Positions 52,551 to 63,390 of a stretch of 64,000 bases of DNA are shown here, piece by piece. The stretch is from Tupaia tana (Eukaryota > Chordata > Mammalia > Scandentia > Tupaiidae). Made by a program: the position numbers and the translations under genes. The stretch's first letter is position 1, and every line of letters starts with the position of its first letter. Under the pieces are notes generated by a model that had not been told where the DNA came from, searched no databases, and saw only the letters and a program-made list of their open reading frames with translations. The stretch is from the NCBI GenBank assembly GCA_026018925.1, contig JAKSZU010000025.1:29107597-29171596 (forward strand), in the 5' to 3' direction.

Positions 52551-54249
52551 CTCCATTAAACACCTGTCGCGGTCTGTGTGGAGCGTGAAGAAGCTACTTC
52601 TCTTAGGGAATTCCTCCATGGTAGACAGACTAGTAAGCAATGACTAGACCACAACATGAGAAATAAAGTGATAGAAATACAAGAGGACTTAAAAATCTGT
52701 GGAAAACTTAAAGCATGCATTTATTTTGATGCAAATCATGCAGTTTCTTCATAATATGCACTTTCCATTTACTCTTCGAACGTCTATCAGAGCACAGGGT
52801 CAGCGTGGCAGAAAGCTCGAGAAGCCCATAGTATACAAACTCTGGAGGCAACTGCACTGAAGATGGGGAAATGCATTCTCCCGTCTCAAGCAGAGCCCAG
52901 GACTTGAGAACGGTCTTGCAGAGAGGACTCCAGCTAGTGTTGGTGTTGGAATAGAAGCTCACTCGCCACCGTGGGTGTGAGCAGCAGGGAGGGCACTAGT
53001 GAAGAAACAGGACGGCCAGGGGGAGGAGTGGCACAGCTGAGCCTACACCAGGGCCTGGTCTGCTCCCGGAGGACCCTGGGCAGTGCAGAGTCGGGGCAGA
53101 TCTGATGCCTGCGTCAGCACGTCACAGGGAGGGGGACCCACCACTCTGCAAAAGCCATCATTTTCAAGGGACAGCACGTCTTTCACGCCCACCATTCAGG
53201 AATAATATTGCCCTCTATTTTTCTGTAATTAATAGAAAAGCTGCATCTTTCCCTCCTTTCCTTACCTGCCGTGCGGGCTGTGGAGGGACGTTCCTAACTG
53301 CGTGATCTCTGTGGAAGAACCAGAGGGTGTCGTTAGGGCCAAGTTCGGTCCTTCTGCTTGATTGTCCCGGGCAGAGGCTGGCATATTGTGACCATGCTGC
53401 CTGAGGGAGCCCCATCCCAGGGCTTACAGGGACAGCAAGGCCTGCGGGGCGGTGCCGTGACTGGTGGAGTTGGACTCCAGGCTGCGGGTCAGGGTCTTGC
53501 GGGGCAGTAGCCTCCCGGGCGCGTTCTTATTCTCAGGCTCTGTCAAGCCACTGACATTCTTGTGGTCAAAGCAAGTCACACAGCTAAGTCCTAAGTCAGC
53601 CACGAGGGAGTTTCCTGCCTCTGTCCCCGGGGGGTTCCGCTGTGTTGGACAGCAGAGTGTGTCTGCAGGGTCGGACTTACGAAAGGAGTGAATGGGGGAG
53701 AAGGAGCTGGTACCCTGCAGTCGGCGTGTAAGTTAGGGTACTCCAAAACAGAGCAGCCCTAAATCAGGGTGAGAATCAGGAAAACAGACAGAAGAAAAGA
53801 TTTGTTCACGGTATAGCATAGTTTTAAAGATGCAGTGTGAAGAGTCGTAGTAATTTAGAAGTCACTCTGTGGGATGTGTGTCAGTGACAACAGGAGGGTA
53901 TTTACAAATAGCCTCTTGGTTTCCACGTGCCTTCTCAGTGCCTAAGGCATCCTCAAATGCTCGTCACTTTATAGAAGTGCAAGTTTGGGTCTTAGGGGAC
54001 ATTTTTTCCTGTCTGCGGAGTGTGTGAAAAGTGCTGAAGCAGGCCCCAGCTACAGAGAGCGCCCTCCCGCCCTCGGTGCTCTGCCAGCCCCAGGTCCTCC
54101 TCAGACCACATCCCAGCCCTGGGCTACTGTCACAGCGGCCCTGGGAGGAGAGGCCATTGTCCCCACCATCCAGAAGAGGGGACAGGCTGAGGAAGGCCAG
54201 GGCCCAAGGCAAAGCTACCAATGGCAGGCCTCAGGGTTACCTTGAAATG
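52551..54249. other. Unique sequence
   Basis: No gene or classified repeat was recognised. An antisense MIR scrap is possible near 54150-54240. Confidence 0.4.
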
Positions 54250-54395
54250 AAAACCGTGTGGTAGACCAGTCTGATGGCTTACTTTCTCACTTTCTCTTTC
54301 TCTCTCTCCCTCTCCATCTCTCTCTGGTGAGTGCATGTGCTCTATAGCAAATTAAATCATAATAATAATTATAAATAAATTTAAATAATTAAAAA
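54250..54395 (+). mobile_element. SINE 3' fragment
   Basis: CTTTCTCACTTTCTCTTTCT, a CT-rich tract, CTCTGGTGAGTGCATGTGCT and CTATAGCAAATTAAATCATA are the 3' third of the main SINE, with an AAT-rich tail. The head and body are missing. Confidence 0.75.
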
Positions 54396-54515
54396 CATAA
54401 GGAACTGAAGCACAGAGAGGTGAAGACGCTGGCCCAAACTATCCAGCTGGCAAGAGGCGGAGGCAGGATTTGAAGCCGGGCACCCAGCTTCCGAGCGCGG
54501 CACGCTCCTGCTGCC
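54396..54515 (-). mobile_element. MIR-like SINE relic, antisense
   Basis: GGAACTGAAGCACAGAGAGG, TGAAGACGCTGGCCCAAACT, ATCCAGCTGGCAAGAGGCGG and AGGCAGGATTTGAAGCCGGG give an excellent reverse-complement MIR core order. The SINE above abuts it. Confidence 0.7.
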
Positions 54516-55862
54516 TCTCTGTGACAGAGATGTTTTGTTTAACTTTTTATCTCAGCATGACTCTCAGTGGAAGGGTGAAAGAAGACAGCGCCACCGTCAG
54601 GAAGCCGGAGCGCGTCCTTCCTTGCACTGCAGTCCGCTACCCCGTCCTGCTCTTTCTATAACCCGCCCCTTAGTGGAGCCGCCCAGTATGTTCTCCGAGC
54701 ACACAGGCTTCTCTAGGTAGCTTTGATCACAGTCTGCCATCACACGCTTCTTCCTGCAACATCTGCTCATTGTCGAGTAGGTTTCGGACTCTGAGAGGAC
54801 AGAGGGGCCCCTGGCTGACCATGTGGCAGCCTGGCACCCGGCTCAGAGCAGACACCCCTCAGTACCTGGAACGAATGAATGAGGCTGCCTTACTTCACAG
54901 AGCGGCTGCGTTATGTGATGTTTACCTGAGGACCGCCCTCTTCCCAGCATCTCTGTGAGGAGAGGGGAGAGGGTGCTGGGAAGAGTCCACCTGGGCGAGG
55001 ACTTCCAGAGCACCCAAGCGGCTCCCACACAGCCCTGGGGTCCCTGACGCTACGTAGGAAAAATCAACCCTGTTTCTGTGACAGGAATCTCCATCACTTT
55101 CAGACACAGAAACAGCTCGGGAGTAGTTACCCGAGCTGGGATGGAACAAAGCATTTCTGAAGCCAATGGTTTACAGCAAGGTGGTCGGAGCTTTTGTGTT
55201 TTCCTACAGAAAATGGTTTTGAGATCGGATGGGGGCTTGGATTTCAATGAGGGCAGAACCGACTGGACTCCCACAGGACCGTTGGCCGGGAGCACACATC
55301 GCAGAGTACACCATAATGCCGGCCCCGCTCGGGCCCTGGGCGCTCACGCTGCTTCTCCCAAATGCTTCTCCGTTCTTTACAAATGCTGTCTGAACTGTCT
55401 GACCCCGCTGGTTCTGAGCGTCTGGTTCTTGTTTAGCTAGCAGATAAATTAGAAAATGCTAAAACGTCCCTCTCTAAAATCATTGCAGGGTTTAGTTCCC
55501 CCAGTGCAAACTGCCCCTCTCCCCCCCACCCCACGCCACAATCCTCCTAAAATGTAAGAGGATTTTCTGTAATAAAATGATCCTATTACTAATCTCGAAG
55601 AATGAAGATGCAGAGTTGGAAACAAGATACAGAAATGTAAGCTGACGCAGGGCCTGGAGGATCTCCAGGTGAATTAAGGAACTTCCCGTCTAGGGGCCAG
55701 TTTATCTGGTCAGGAGCGGCTCACTCAGTCTGCTCGCTGAGGGGCGGGCACCCCTGGGGCCTGCTGCCCGCTGCGGGGACTCCGTGGTGTGGGCCCTGGG
55801 AGCACACGGTCCAGTCTTCCCGCTGATTCCCCCCGAGGCTGACCACCCCACCCATACCATCC
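54516..55862. other. Unique sequence
   Basis: No gene was recognised. CTGGAACGAATGAATGAGGC near 54866 may be a decayed L2 end. Confidence 0.4.
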
Positions 55863-56125
55863 TTTCACCCTCTGATGTTCTGCACCAGTTACAGAGTTTA
55901 AGACACCCGAGGTTTTTAGATGGTTACCTCTGCTCTGCTCTGGGTGCCATCGTTAATATCCTTGAGAGTCCCCGGATCTTCCTAACTTTCACCATCTGAT
56001 GTTCTGCACCAGTTACAGAGTTTAAGACACCCGAGGATTTTAGATGGTTACCTCTGCCTCTGCTCTGGGTGCCATCGTTAATATCCTTGAGAGTCCCCCG
56101 GATCTTCCTAACTTTCACCATCTGA
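55863..56125. repeat. 124/126-bp tandem duplication
   Basis: Two copies start at 55863 and 55987 with the TTTCACC phrase, and a third partial start lies at 56113. Copy 2 differs by a 3-bp gain (CTCTGCCTCTGCTC versus CTCTGCTCTGCTC region), one T/A change and an extra C in the CCCCCGG run. Near-identity indicates a recent event. Confidence 0.93.
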
Positions 56126-56930
56126 CAAGGGAGTGCCCGTGGGGGAGAACAGAGAAACCAGCTGAGGGACGCGGTGACTTCCCGCTGCTACGTCATGGGC
56201 TCTTCATGGCTCCACAGGCCCCCGTCTGCCTGGGTCAGGGTGCAGCAGGGCCCACGGGGAGGGTGTCGGAGGGTGCTCCCCGCGGGCGGACGTGCCTCTT
56301 CCAGCCCCTCCCAGCCGTTACCACTGCGCAGTGAGGGGTGATGCCCTGGCTGCAGCATGGCTTCCCCGTTCTGACCTGTGTGCACCTGCGACCCTCTCCC
56401 TAGGGCCGGCGTGGTGGAGGGGATCGCGGCCCGCCTGCCGTCTCCCGACAGCTCTCCCATCCCTCTCCTCCCGGCACCAAGCCCGCGTGCTGTCGTGGGC
56501 AGGAGATCAGAGCAGCAAACTCGGAGCATGGACTTCCAGCAGGTGGAAAGCGGCTCCTAAGGTCAATGTAGCAAGTGTAGACAGAACCCAGCATCCAGGC
56601 CATGGAGTCAACTGAGCTGCATGGTGTGTTGTTGGATAGTGATCACTGTGTAGGCAATGACCCCAAACCCAGGGGTTAATGAGCAAACATACCACCTCAC
56701 GCTCTCTGTGGTTCGAGGATTCAGGAGTGCTTTTTCCGTGTGCTCTGAGTCAGCGTCTCACAAAACTGTTGTCATGGTGTGGGTGGGGGCTGCATCCTCT
56801 CGAGATTCTCCTGGGCTGTCTCCAGGTGAGGCCCCATAACTGTTAGACTGAGGTCCTCGCTGTCCGTGAGCAGGAAGCTCGGCCCCCACAGAGCAGCCCC
56901 AGCAGAGCAGCTGGCACCCTGTACAAGAGG
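56126..56930. other. Unique GC-rich sequence
   Basis: No gene was recognised. Frames of about 100 codons on both strands lack motifs. Confidence 0.4.
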
Positions 56931-57418
56931 ACAGAGCGCCCAGAGAGGGGACAGAGTGCCGAGAGGGGACAGAGCGCCCAGAGAGGGGACAGAGCGTCCA
57001 GAGAGGGGACAGAGTGTCCAGAGAGGGGACAGAGCGTCCAGAGAGGGGATAGAGTGTCCAGAGAGGGGACAGAGCGCCCAGAGAGGGGACAGAGCGTCCA
57101 GAGAGGGGACAGAGCGTCCAGAGAGGGGATAGAGTGTCCAGAGAGGGGACAGAGCGCCCAGAGAGGGGACAGAGCGCCCAGAGAGGGGACAGAGCGTCCA
57201 GAGAGGGACAGAGCACCCAGAGAGGGGACAGAGTTCCCAGAGAGAGGACAGAGCACCCAGAGAGGGGACAGAGCACCCAGAGAGGGGACAGAGTGTCCAG
57301 AGAGGGTACAGAGTGCCCACAGGGGACAGAGTGTCCAGAGAGGGGACAGAGTGCCCACAGGGGACAGAGCGCCCAGAGAGGGGACAGAGCGCCCAGAGGG
57401 GACAGAGCGCCCAGAGAA
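56931..57418. repeat. 20-bp minisatellite, about 24 units
   Basis: The unit is GAGAGGGGACAGAGCGCCCA with GCGTCCA, GTGTCCA, GCACCCA and GTTCCCA variants. The minus strand lacks stop codons in all phases of the unit, so frames of 271, 225 and 205 codons overlap here. They are composition artefacts. Some units are shortened on the right side. Confidence 0.95.
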
Positions 57419-57689
57419 GAAGCCCTGTGACCGGCAGGGAAGGAGGCATTGAGTGGGCACTCCCTACAGCCCCCCCACAGACTTGCTTTAAATCGTGGCT
57501 CAGCCCTCGAGGCAGGCGCAGCAGTTTCTGCCTGCCCTCGGGGTCTCCCTAGTTTATGGTGACACACAAGCATCTGTGTTCTGCAGCGTGTTCACCCAGG
57601 TGTTGGCATTCGCTCATGCAGAGAGCAGGAGAGGGTCCCACTGAGGTGCCCTCTGCAAGGCCAGCTGACCTTCACTGAAAGCCACTCTT
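57419..57689. other. Unique spacer
   Basis: Nothing was recognised. Confidence 0.35.
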
Positions 57690-57830
57690 CTGAGGACATT
57701 GGACACTCCCCTCTGATCGGCGGCCGTCTGAGATGGGGACTGTTTTCTCCCCATTTTATAGATGAGGAAACTGAGGCACAGTGAGGGTAAGCAACATGCT
57801 CACGGTCACACAGCTAAAGCATGGAACGAC
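57690..57830 (-). mobile_element. MIR-like SINE relic, antisense
   Basis: CTCCCCATTTTATAGATGAG, GAAACTGAGGCACAGTGAGG, GTAAGCAACATGCTCACGGT and CACACAGCTAAAGCATGGAA reproduce the reverse-complement MIR core almost without gaps. Confidence 0.75.
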
Positions 57831-59655
57831 ATTTGAGAAAATATGCGACAGGAGGCCTCCCAGGGAGTCACCTGCCAGCAGCAGTGCCCAGTGCACTTCC
57901 CGACTGCTCCCGGGACTCTGGGCAGGTTTCAGACAGGCGCAACTGGAGAGCAGCCCTTGTGGGGTTGGAGGACGCGGTCTTGTCATGTTGGCGACGCAGG
58001 CTGGTCATTCGTGAGCAGTGTGTCCCTTCCCCTGGGTCTCACACAGTCCCCCGGCAGCACGTCTTCCTCTGACAGCAAGCACTGCAGAACCCTGGGAGGG
58101 AGAGCAAGACGGGGGGGCAGAGGAAGCCAGGCTGACGGAGCACAAGGAACGCCCACCTGCCCAGGCCGTCGGGCTGCTGTGCGCTCTGATGGCAGTGAGG
58201 CGGCGGCCAAGGGCATGAGGTGTCCTGGCCAGTGCGACGGCAGTCTCGCCGGCCGCGTTTGCACAGATGGGTTAGTAGCAACGCCTAATTCGTGAAGTTG
58301 TGCTGTCGATAAGATAAGATGATACGCTCTCAGTAATACCGGTCAGACGTGCGGTGTGCTGCCCACTCCCCAGTCCGTTCAGGATTTCAGTTCCCAGTCT
58401 GAATCAACCTGTTCACAGTGTTGGTGCTGGACAGGGTGTCCTCCACGGTGCTTTTCATTGAGCCATTCTGAGGGGGGCCTTGCAGGGTGTGTAGAGAGTG
58501 GGGTCACTGCTGCTTTGCAGATGCTGTGGGCCTTCGTTACAAAGCAGATGCTATCTTTGCTGGAAGAGCACCTATCTGGAAATCAGCTGTGAGTTCCTGA
58601 TACTATTTTTAGTAGTCGTTGTAGTTTTGGCACCTCGTGCAGGGCAGCCGTCACCCGTTACTAGCTGCGATCACATCTCCGATATCTGGATACCATGAAT
58701 TCAGAATCCCAGTAATTTGATTTCATATGAAATTCTTTCCTGCATGGGCCCAAAACAGTTTAATTCTCAAATAAACAGTGGGGATTATGATCAGGTGGTG
58801 GAGGGTGTTAAGCTCTCTTTAAAAACTATGTATGTTTGCACATATATATTTTTTCAAGTACTTTAAGCCGCTTTCAAGACATGAGTGCAATTTGCAACAT
58901 GCCGATTATAAATGTGACCATACTGGCTATTTAAGTATCTCTAAGTGTCACTTAAATTGACAGCACCTTGGCAGTCATTTATTTTAGAAAAATATATTTT
59001 AAAGCAATTAAATGGTATTGCACTCCAGAACATTCTGTCCTTTTTATTTATTTTGCGTGTCCTTTCTTCCTGCTCGGCTCCCTCTACTTACTCTCAGTGA
59101 GTATTATTTTACTGAATTTATAGTGTCATCATTTATATATTTATTCAACAAATATCTATCAAGTGCCTGCTCTGTGTCAGGAAATAGGCTGAACACTAAA
59201 GGCAGAAGAGAGGCAGAAGAGAGGCAGAAGGCCCTCCCCAGCAGAGTTTACATCGTACTCTTAAATTAGGTTTGAGAATAGAGTGATGGTAATCTTTGAG
59301 AACTGGTTAAAACTACATAGAGGTAGGTTTAGAAAATTAAAATTGAACAGTAAAATTAAAAACATGGTAGGATTGGATACCGATGGAGTGACAAATTAAT
59401 TGGAATTCAAACCATTAAACAAAAGCAAAAACTTTAGGAAAATATCATTTTTATGGCATCTTTTTTATAGACCGAGTCTCTCGGATTTTAAGGACTCAGC
59501 ACACAGAGATTGGAATATTTTCCCCAGTAACAAGTACTTCCCTCCAGAGTGGATCCATAAAATTCATGTTTGATCTCTCACCGATTTAATATACATATGA
59601 ACAAGGAAAATTAAGCACTACTGCACCATTACCAAAAAAAGAAAAAAGAAAAAGA
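57831..59655. other. Unique sequence; AT-rich after 58.6 kb
   Basis: No gene was recognised. TTATTCAACAAATATCTATC followed by AAGTGCCTGCTCTGTGTCAG near 59141-59180 is an L2/MIR-type 3' end motif. GGCAGAAGAGA is tandemly repeated about three times at 59200-59229. Confidence 0.4.
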
Positions 59656-59906
59656 TGGGCCAGCAGGTGGCTTGGAGGTTTAGGTGCTGAATCCACATGG
59701 CTGGTTGTATAGTTCAAACCCAGACCTGGAGGCTTGAAAATTATCCTCAGTGCATGTGCATGTGTGCCCAAAAGCCCGCGAGGAAACTGGCGAAGGGATT
59801 GCAGTGTGGCCATTCCCCCCCGGAGCAGGGGTGGGGGGTGATTTCTCACTTTCCCTCTCTGGCAGGCACACATACTCTATAGCAAAAGACAAAACAAAAA
59901 AGAAAT
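59656..59906 (+). mobile_element. tRNA-derived SINE, full length
   Basis: GGGCCAGCAGGTGGCTTGGA starts the copy, and a B box (TAGTTCAAACCC) follows. The body carries GTGTGCCCAAAAGCCCGCGA, GGGATTGCAGTGTGGCCATT, TGATTTCTCACTTTCCCTCT, GGCACACATACTCTATAGCA and an A-rich tail. The C-rich stretch CCCCCCCCGG and a small insertion near 59825 are private changes. Confidence 0.88.
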
Positions 59907-60784
59907 CATAGAACTTAACGCTGGCAAGTGTTTAAATCTGGATCCACTCCTGTGTCCCTCACGCCCCTTCATAGTCTCTGTCTGCAGAGACAGAGCTGAG
60001 TTCTAAAGCTCCCATTGAAAACCCCTGCGAGAAGCTAGCCAGCCAGCGTGTCCCTGGCCATATCTAGTCTTTCATCCTCAGGGCATCTTGAACACTCAGG
60101 GGTTGTGGGTGCGGAGGGGGAGCTACAGTGCTGTTCCCGTGGATTTGTACCTGGCTTGCTTTCCCTCTCTGGTCGGCTTTGTTTGTCACTCAGTGGTTGT
60201 CACCAAGCGCCTCCCGTGTGCCAGTCACGGTTTTGTTTGCATTTGTTCCTCCCCTTGGGGGATGTGTGATCCAGTCTGTGGTTTCGCAAGTCCAAGATCG
60301 GTCCCTGGCCCAGTTGTCTGGAAAATCCAAATGGCTTTCCCGTCAGTAAGCTCTGCTCCTCCCCCGGCCGCTCCCTGGTCGTCTGAGCAAAAACGTTTAA
60401 AGACTAATTACAGCAGCCTCTCGGCGTAGATGCACTGTCTACCTGTCGGCATCATCTGTGTTTGCTTCAAACTGTCTTTACTTGTATTGTTAATGTTAAG
60501 CTTACAATGTAGGAAAATCCCCACTGTATTAATTTTAAAGCCTCTTTCTTAACTTACATAGTTTACTTAAAACATTACTGCCAGGAGGGCTCAAACCCTC
60601 TAACTTGCTGCTCTGGTCACTGGAGGAGGAGAGGAGTTTTACCTGCTTTTCAGCCCACATCTACGGCCTGCAAGATCCACCCAGCCATGCGCCAGCCATC
60701 TCATCCCAATGCTCTGGGCTTCGCCTTGTTCTAGACACTGAGACCCCTGCCCTCACAGAGCTTCCGTTACCAACACATTGGGGC
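59907..60784. other. Unique sequence
   Basis: No gene was recognised. GTTCTAGACACTGAGACCCC near 60729 is a decayed L2/MIR-type motif. Confidence 0.35.
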
Positions 60785-61020
60785 TGCAGAAGTGCGAGTC
60801 AGCCGGGAGCTGAGAGGGGCGCACAGTGGCACAGAGGTGCAGCCCGGGGTTCCTGGAGGCAGCGCCACACAGGAGGGTCCCAGCTCCAGCCTGTGGCTCT
60901 CCCTGAGAGCGTCAGGCAGCACTCCGCCAGCTCTGGGGCCGGCGGAAGGCTGAGGCTGTCAAGAGCCCCTCAGAAGTCTCTCTCCTCCTTTCTCTGTGAG
61001 GAAATAAATAAGTAAACTTA
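60785..61020 (+). mobile_element. Putative second SINE type, AAATAAATAAGTAAAC tail
   Basis: A GC-rich body with CAGCCCGGGGTTCCTGGAGG, then a TCTCTCTCCTCCTTTCTCTG tract and GAGGAAATAAATAAGTAAAC. Same arrangement as at 0.9 kb and 20.7 kb. Confidence 0.4.
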
Positions 61021-61206
61021 AAATAGGGCTTAGTTTATAAATTTGCAAGCTGAGATACGAACCTGAGTGCAGGGCAGGGCCATTGCCTTTGACCGGCTGT
61101 CAGGACCACTGGGATGTGCTCCTCTGTCTCAGGGTCCCTGGCCAGGTCTGAAATCCCACTGGCCCTGCCATCACCATGTCACTCTGAAATGCAGCTCCAC
61201 TCTGTG
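61021..61206. other. Unique spacer
   Basis: Nothing was recognised. Confidence 0.3.
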
Positions 61207-61320
61207 CACACAGCGGGTGTGCAGCAAGCATTCGGGGATTGAAGCACACAGCGGGTGTGCAGCAAGCATTCAGGGATTGAAGCACACAGTGGGTGTGCAA
61301 AAATCATTCAGGGATTGATT
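61207..61320. repeat. 38-bp triplication
   Basis: Three units of exactly 38 bp start at 61207, 61245 and 61283 with CACACAGCGGGTGTGCAGCA and end in GGGATTGA. Units 1 and 2 differ by one base; unit 3 has AAAAATC in place of GCAAGC. Confidence 0.93.
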
Positions 61321-61544
61321 GGGTTGGAATTTACTTGCTATCTGTCAACTCTTCGTCAGTGAACCAAGATTCTTGTAAACGGCACCCTTTTTAACCCTCA
61401 AGTTCTGAACAATTTGAGAAATAAGACAGAAGATCACGGTGTACCTAAGACACCATCTGTATGCCAGAGTGTATAGTCGTGGGAGAACAAGCCTATGCCT
61501 ACAGGCTCATGGCCCTCTTGATTTTTGTTAAGCTCAGTTTTCCA

Positions 61545-61800
61545 TTTCCTTCATGAGAGAAAGAAGCACAGAGAGAAGGTGGGGCACGGAGAGAAAAGAG
61601 GCACCACCGGCAGGGTCCTCACGGCCCAGCTCATCCCCCGGCCTCCCAGGCACACAGTTGCATGCCCAGTGTGCCCAGGGAGACTCTGAGACATGAACCC
61701 GGGACCTTGCTGTGGAGCACAGCATCTCAGAGTGTCCCTGCACTCTGCTGCCAGCCCAGTGTCCCTTCTAGCAAATCCAGGAATAAGCAGGCTTGCCCCG
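61545..61800 (-). mobile_element. Possible tRNA-derived SINE, antisense
   Basis: Seen on the plus strand: CCTTCATGAGAGAAAGAAGC (tail and GA tract), GCATGCCCAGTGTGCCCAGG, and GACATGAACCCGGGACCTTG, the reverse complement of a GGTCCCGGGTTC-type B box. It is unlike the main family in detail. No duplication was found. Confidence 0.35.
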
Positions 61801-61837
61801 ATAACCCCGGCTGCTTGCTCACCATGGGACAGCCTTC

Positions 61838-63390
61838 CCAGGAGCTCACCCATGGGACGGCCCAGCCTGGAACTCACCTGTAGGAAAGCCTTCCCCAGGA
61901 ACTCACCCACGGGACGGCCCAGCCTGGAACTCACCTGTAGGAAAGCCTTCCCAGGAGCTCACCCATGGGACGGCCCAGCCTGGAACTCACCTGTAGGAAA
62001 GCCTTCCCCAGGAACTCACCCACGGGACGGCCCAGCCTGGAACTCACCTGTAGGAAAGCCTTCCCCAGGAACTCACCCATGGGACGGCCCAGCCTGGAAC
62101 TCACCTGTAGGAAAGCCTTCCCCAGGAACTCACCCACGGGACAGCCCAGCCTGGAACTCACCTGTAGGAAAGCCTTCCCCAGGAACTCACCCACGGGACA
62201 GCCCAGCCTGGAACTCACCTGTAGGAAAGCCTTCCCCAGGAACTCACCCACGGGACGGCCCAGCCTGGAACTCACCTGTAGGAAAGCCTTCCCCAGGAAC
62301 TCACCCACAGGATGGCCCAGCCTGGAACTCACCTGTAAGAAAGCCTTCCCCAGGAACTCACCCACGGGACGGCCCAGCCTGGAACTCACCTGTAGGAAAG
62401 CCTTCCCCAGGAACTCACCCACGGGACGGCCCAGCCTGGAACTCACCTGTAAGAAAGCCTTCCCCAGGAACTCACCCACGGGACGGCCCAGCCTGGAACT
62501 CACCTGTAGGAAAGCCTTCCCCAGGAGCTCACCCACGGGACGGCCCAGCCTGGAACTCACCTGTAGGAAAGCCTTCCCCAGGAACTCACCCACGGGATGG
62601 CCCAGCCTGGAACTCACCTGTAGGAAAGCCTTCCCAGGAGCTCACCCATGGGACGGCCCAGCCTGGAACTCACCTGTAGGAAAGCCTTCCCCAGGAACTC
62701 ACCCACAGGATGGCCCAGCCTGGAACTCACCTGTAAGAAAGCCTTCCCCAGGAACTCACCCACGGGACGGCCCAGCCTGGAACTCACCTGTAGGAAAGCC
62801 TTCCCCAGGAACTCACCCACGGGACGGCCCAGCCTGGAACTCACCTGTAAGAAAGCCTTCCCCAGGAACTCACCCACGGGACGGCCCAGCCTGGAACTCA
62901 CCTGTAGGAAAGCCTTCCCCAGGAACTCACCCATGGGACGGCCCAGCCTGGAACTCACCTGTAGGAAAGCCTTCCCCAGGAACTCACCCACGGGACGGCC
63001 CAGCCTGGAACTCACCTGTAGGAAAGCCTTCCCCAGGAACTCACCCACGGGACGGCCCAGCCTGGAACTCACCTGTAGGAAAGCCTTCCCCAGGAACTCA
63101 CCCACGGGACGGCTCAGCCTGGAACTCACCTGTAAGAAAGCCTTCCCCAGGAACTCACCCACGGGACGGCCCAGCCTGGAACTCACCTGTAGGAAAGCCT
63201 TCCCCAGGAACTCACCCACAGGATGGCCCAGCCTGGAACTCACCTGTAGGAAAGCCTTCCCCAGGAGCTCACCCATGGGACGGCCCAGCCTGGAACTCAC
63301 CTGTAGGAAAGCCTTCCCCAGGAACTCACCCACGGGACGGCCCAGCCTGGAACTCACCTGTAGGAAAGCCTTCCCCGGGAGCCCACCGTG
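61838..63390. repeat. 57-bp minisatellite, 27 units
   Basis: The unit contains GAACTCACCCACGGGACGGC, CCAGCCTGGAACTCACCTGT and AGGAAAGCCTTCCCCAG. I scored 27 units by variants (GAGCTC/GAACTC, CATGGG/CACGGG/CACAGGAT, TAGG/TAAG). Units 9-12 and 16-19 carry the same variant order, 398 bp apart, showing a 7-unit block duplication. Because 57 is a multiple of three and the unit lacks stops, open frames of 489, 385 and 328 codons (+) and 266 and 228 codons (-) appear. Both strands are open, so this is repeat structure and not evidence of a protein. Confidence 0.96.

Noticed and set aside
56758-57573. A 271-codon minus-strand frame of Leu/Ser/Pro/Cys repeats
   Set aside because: It is produced by the stop-free 20-bp array, with two other long frames in the same place.
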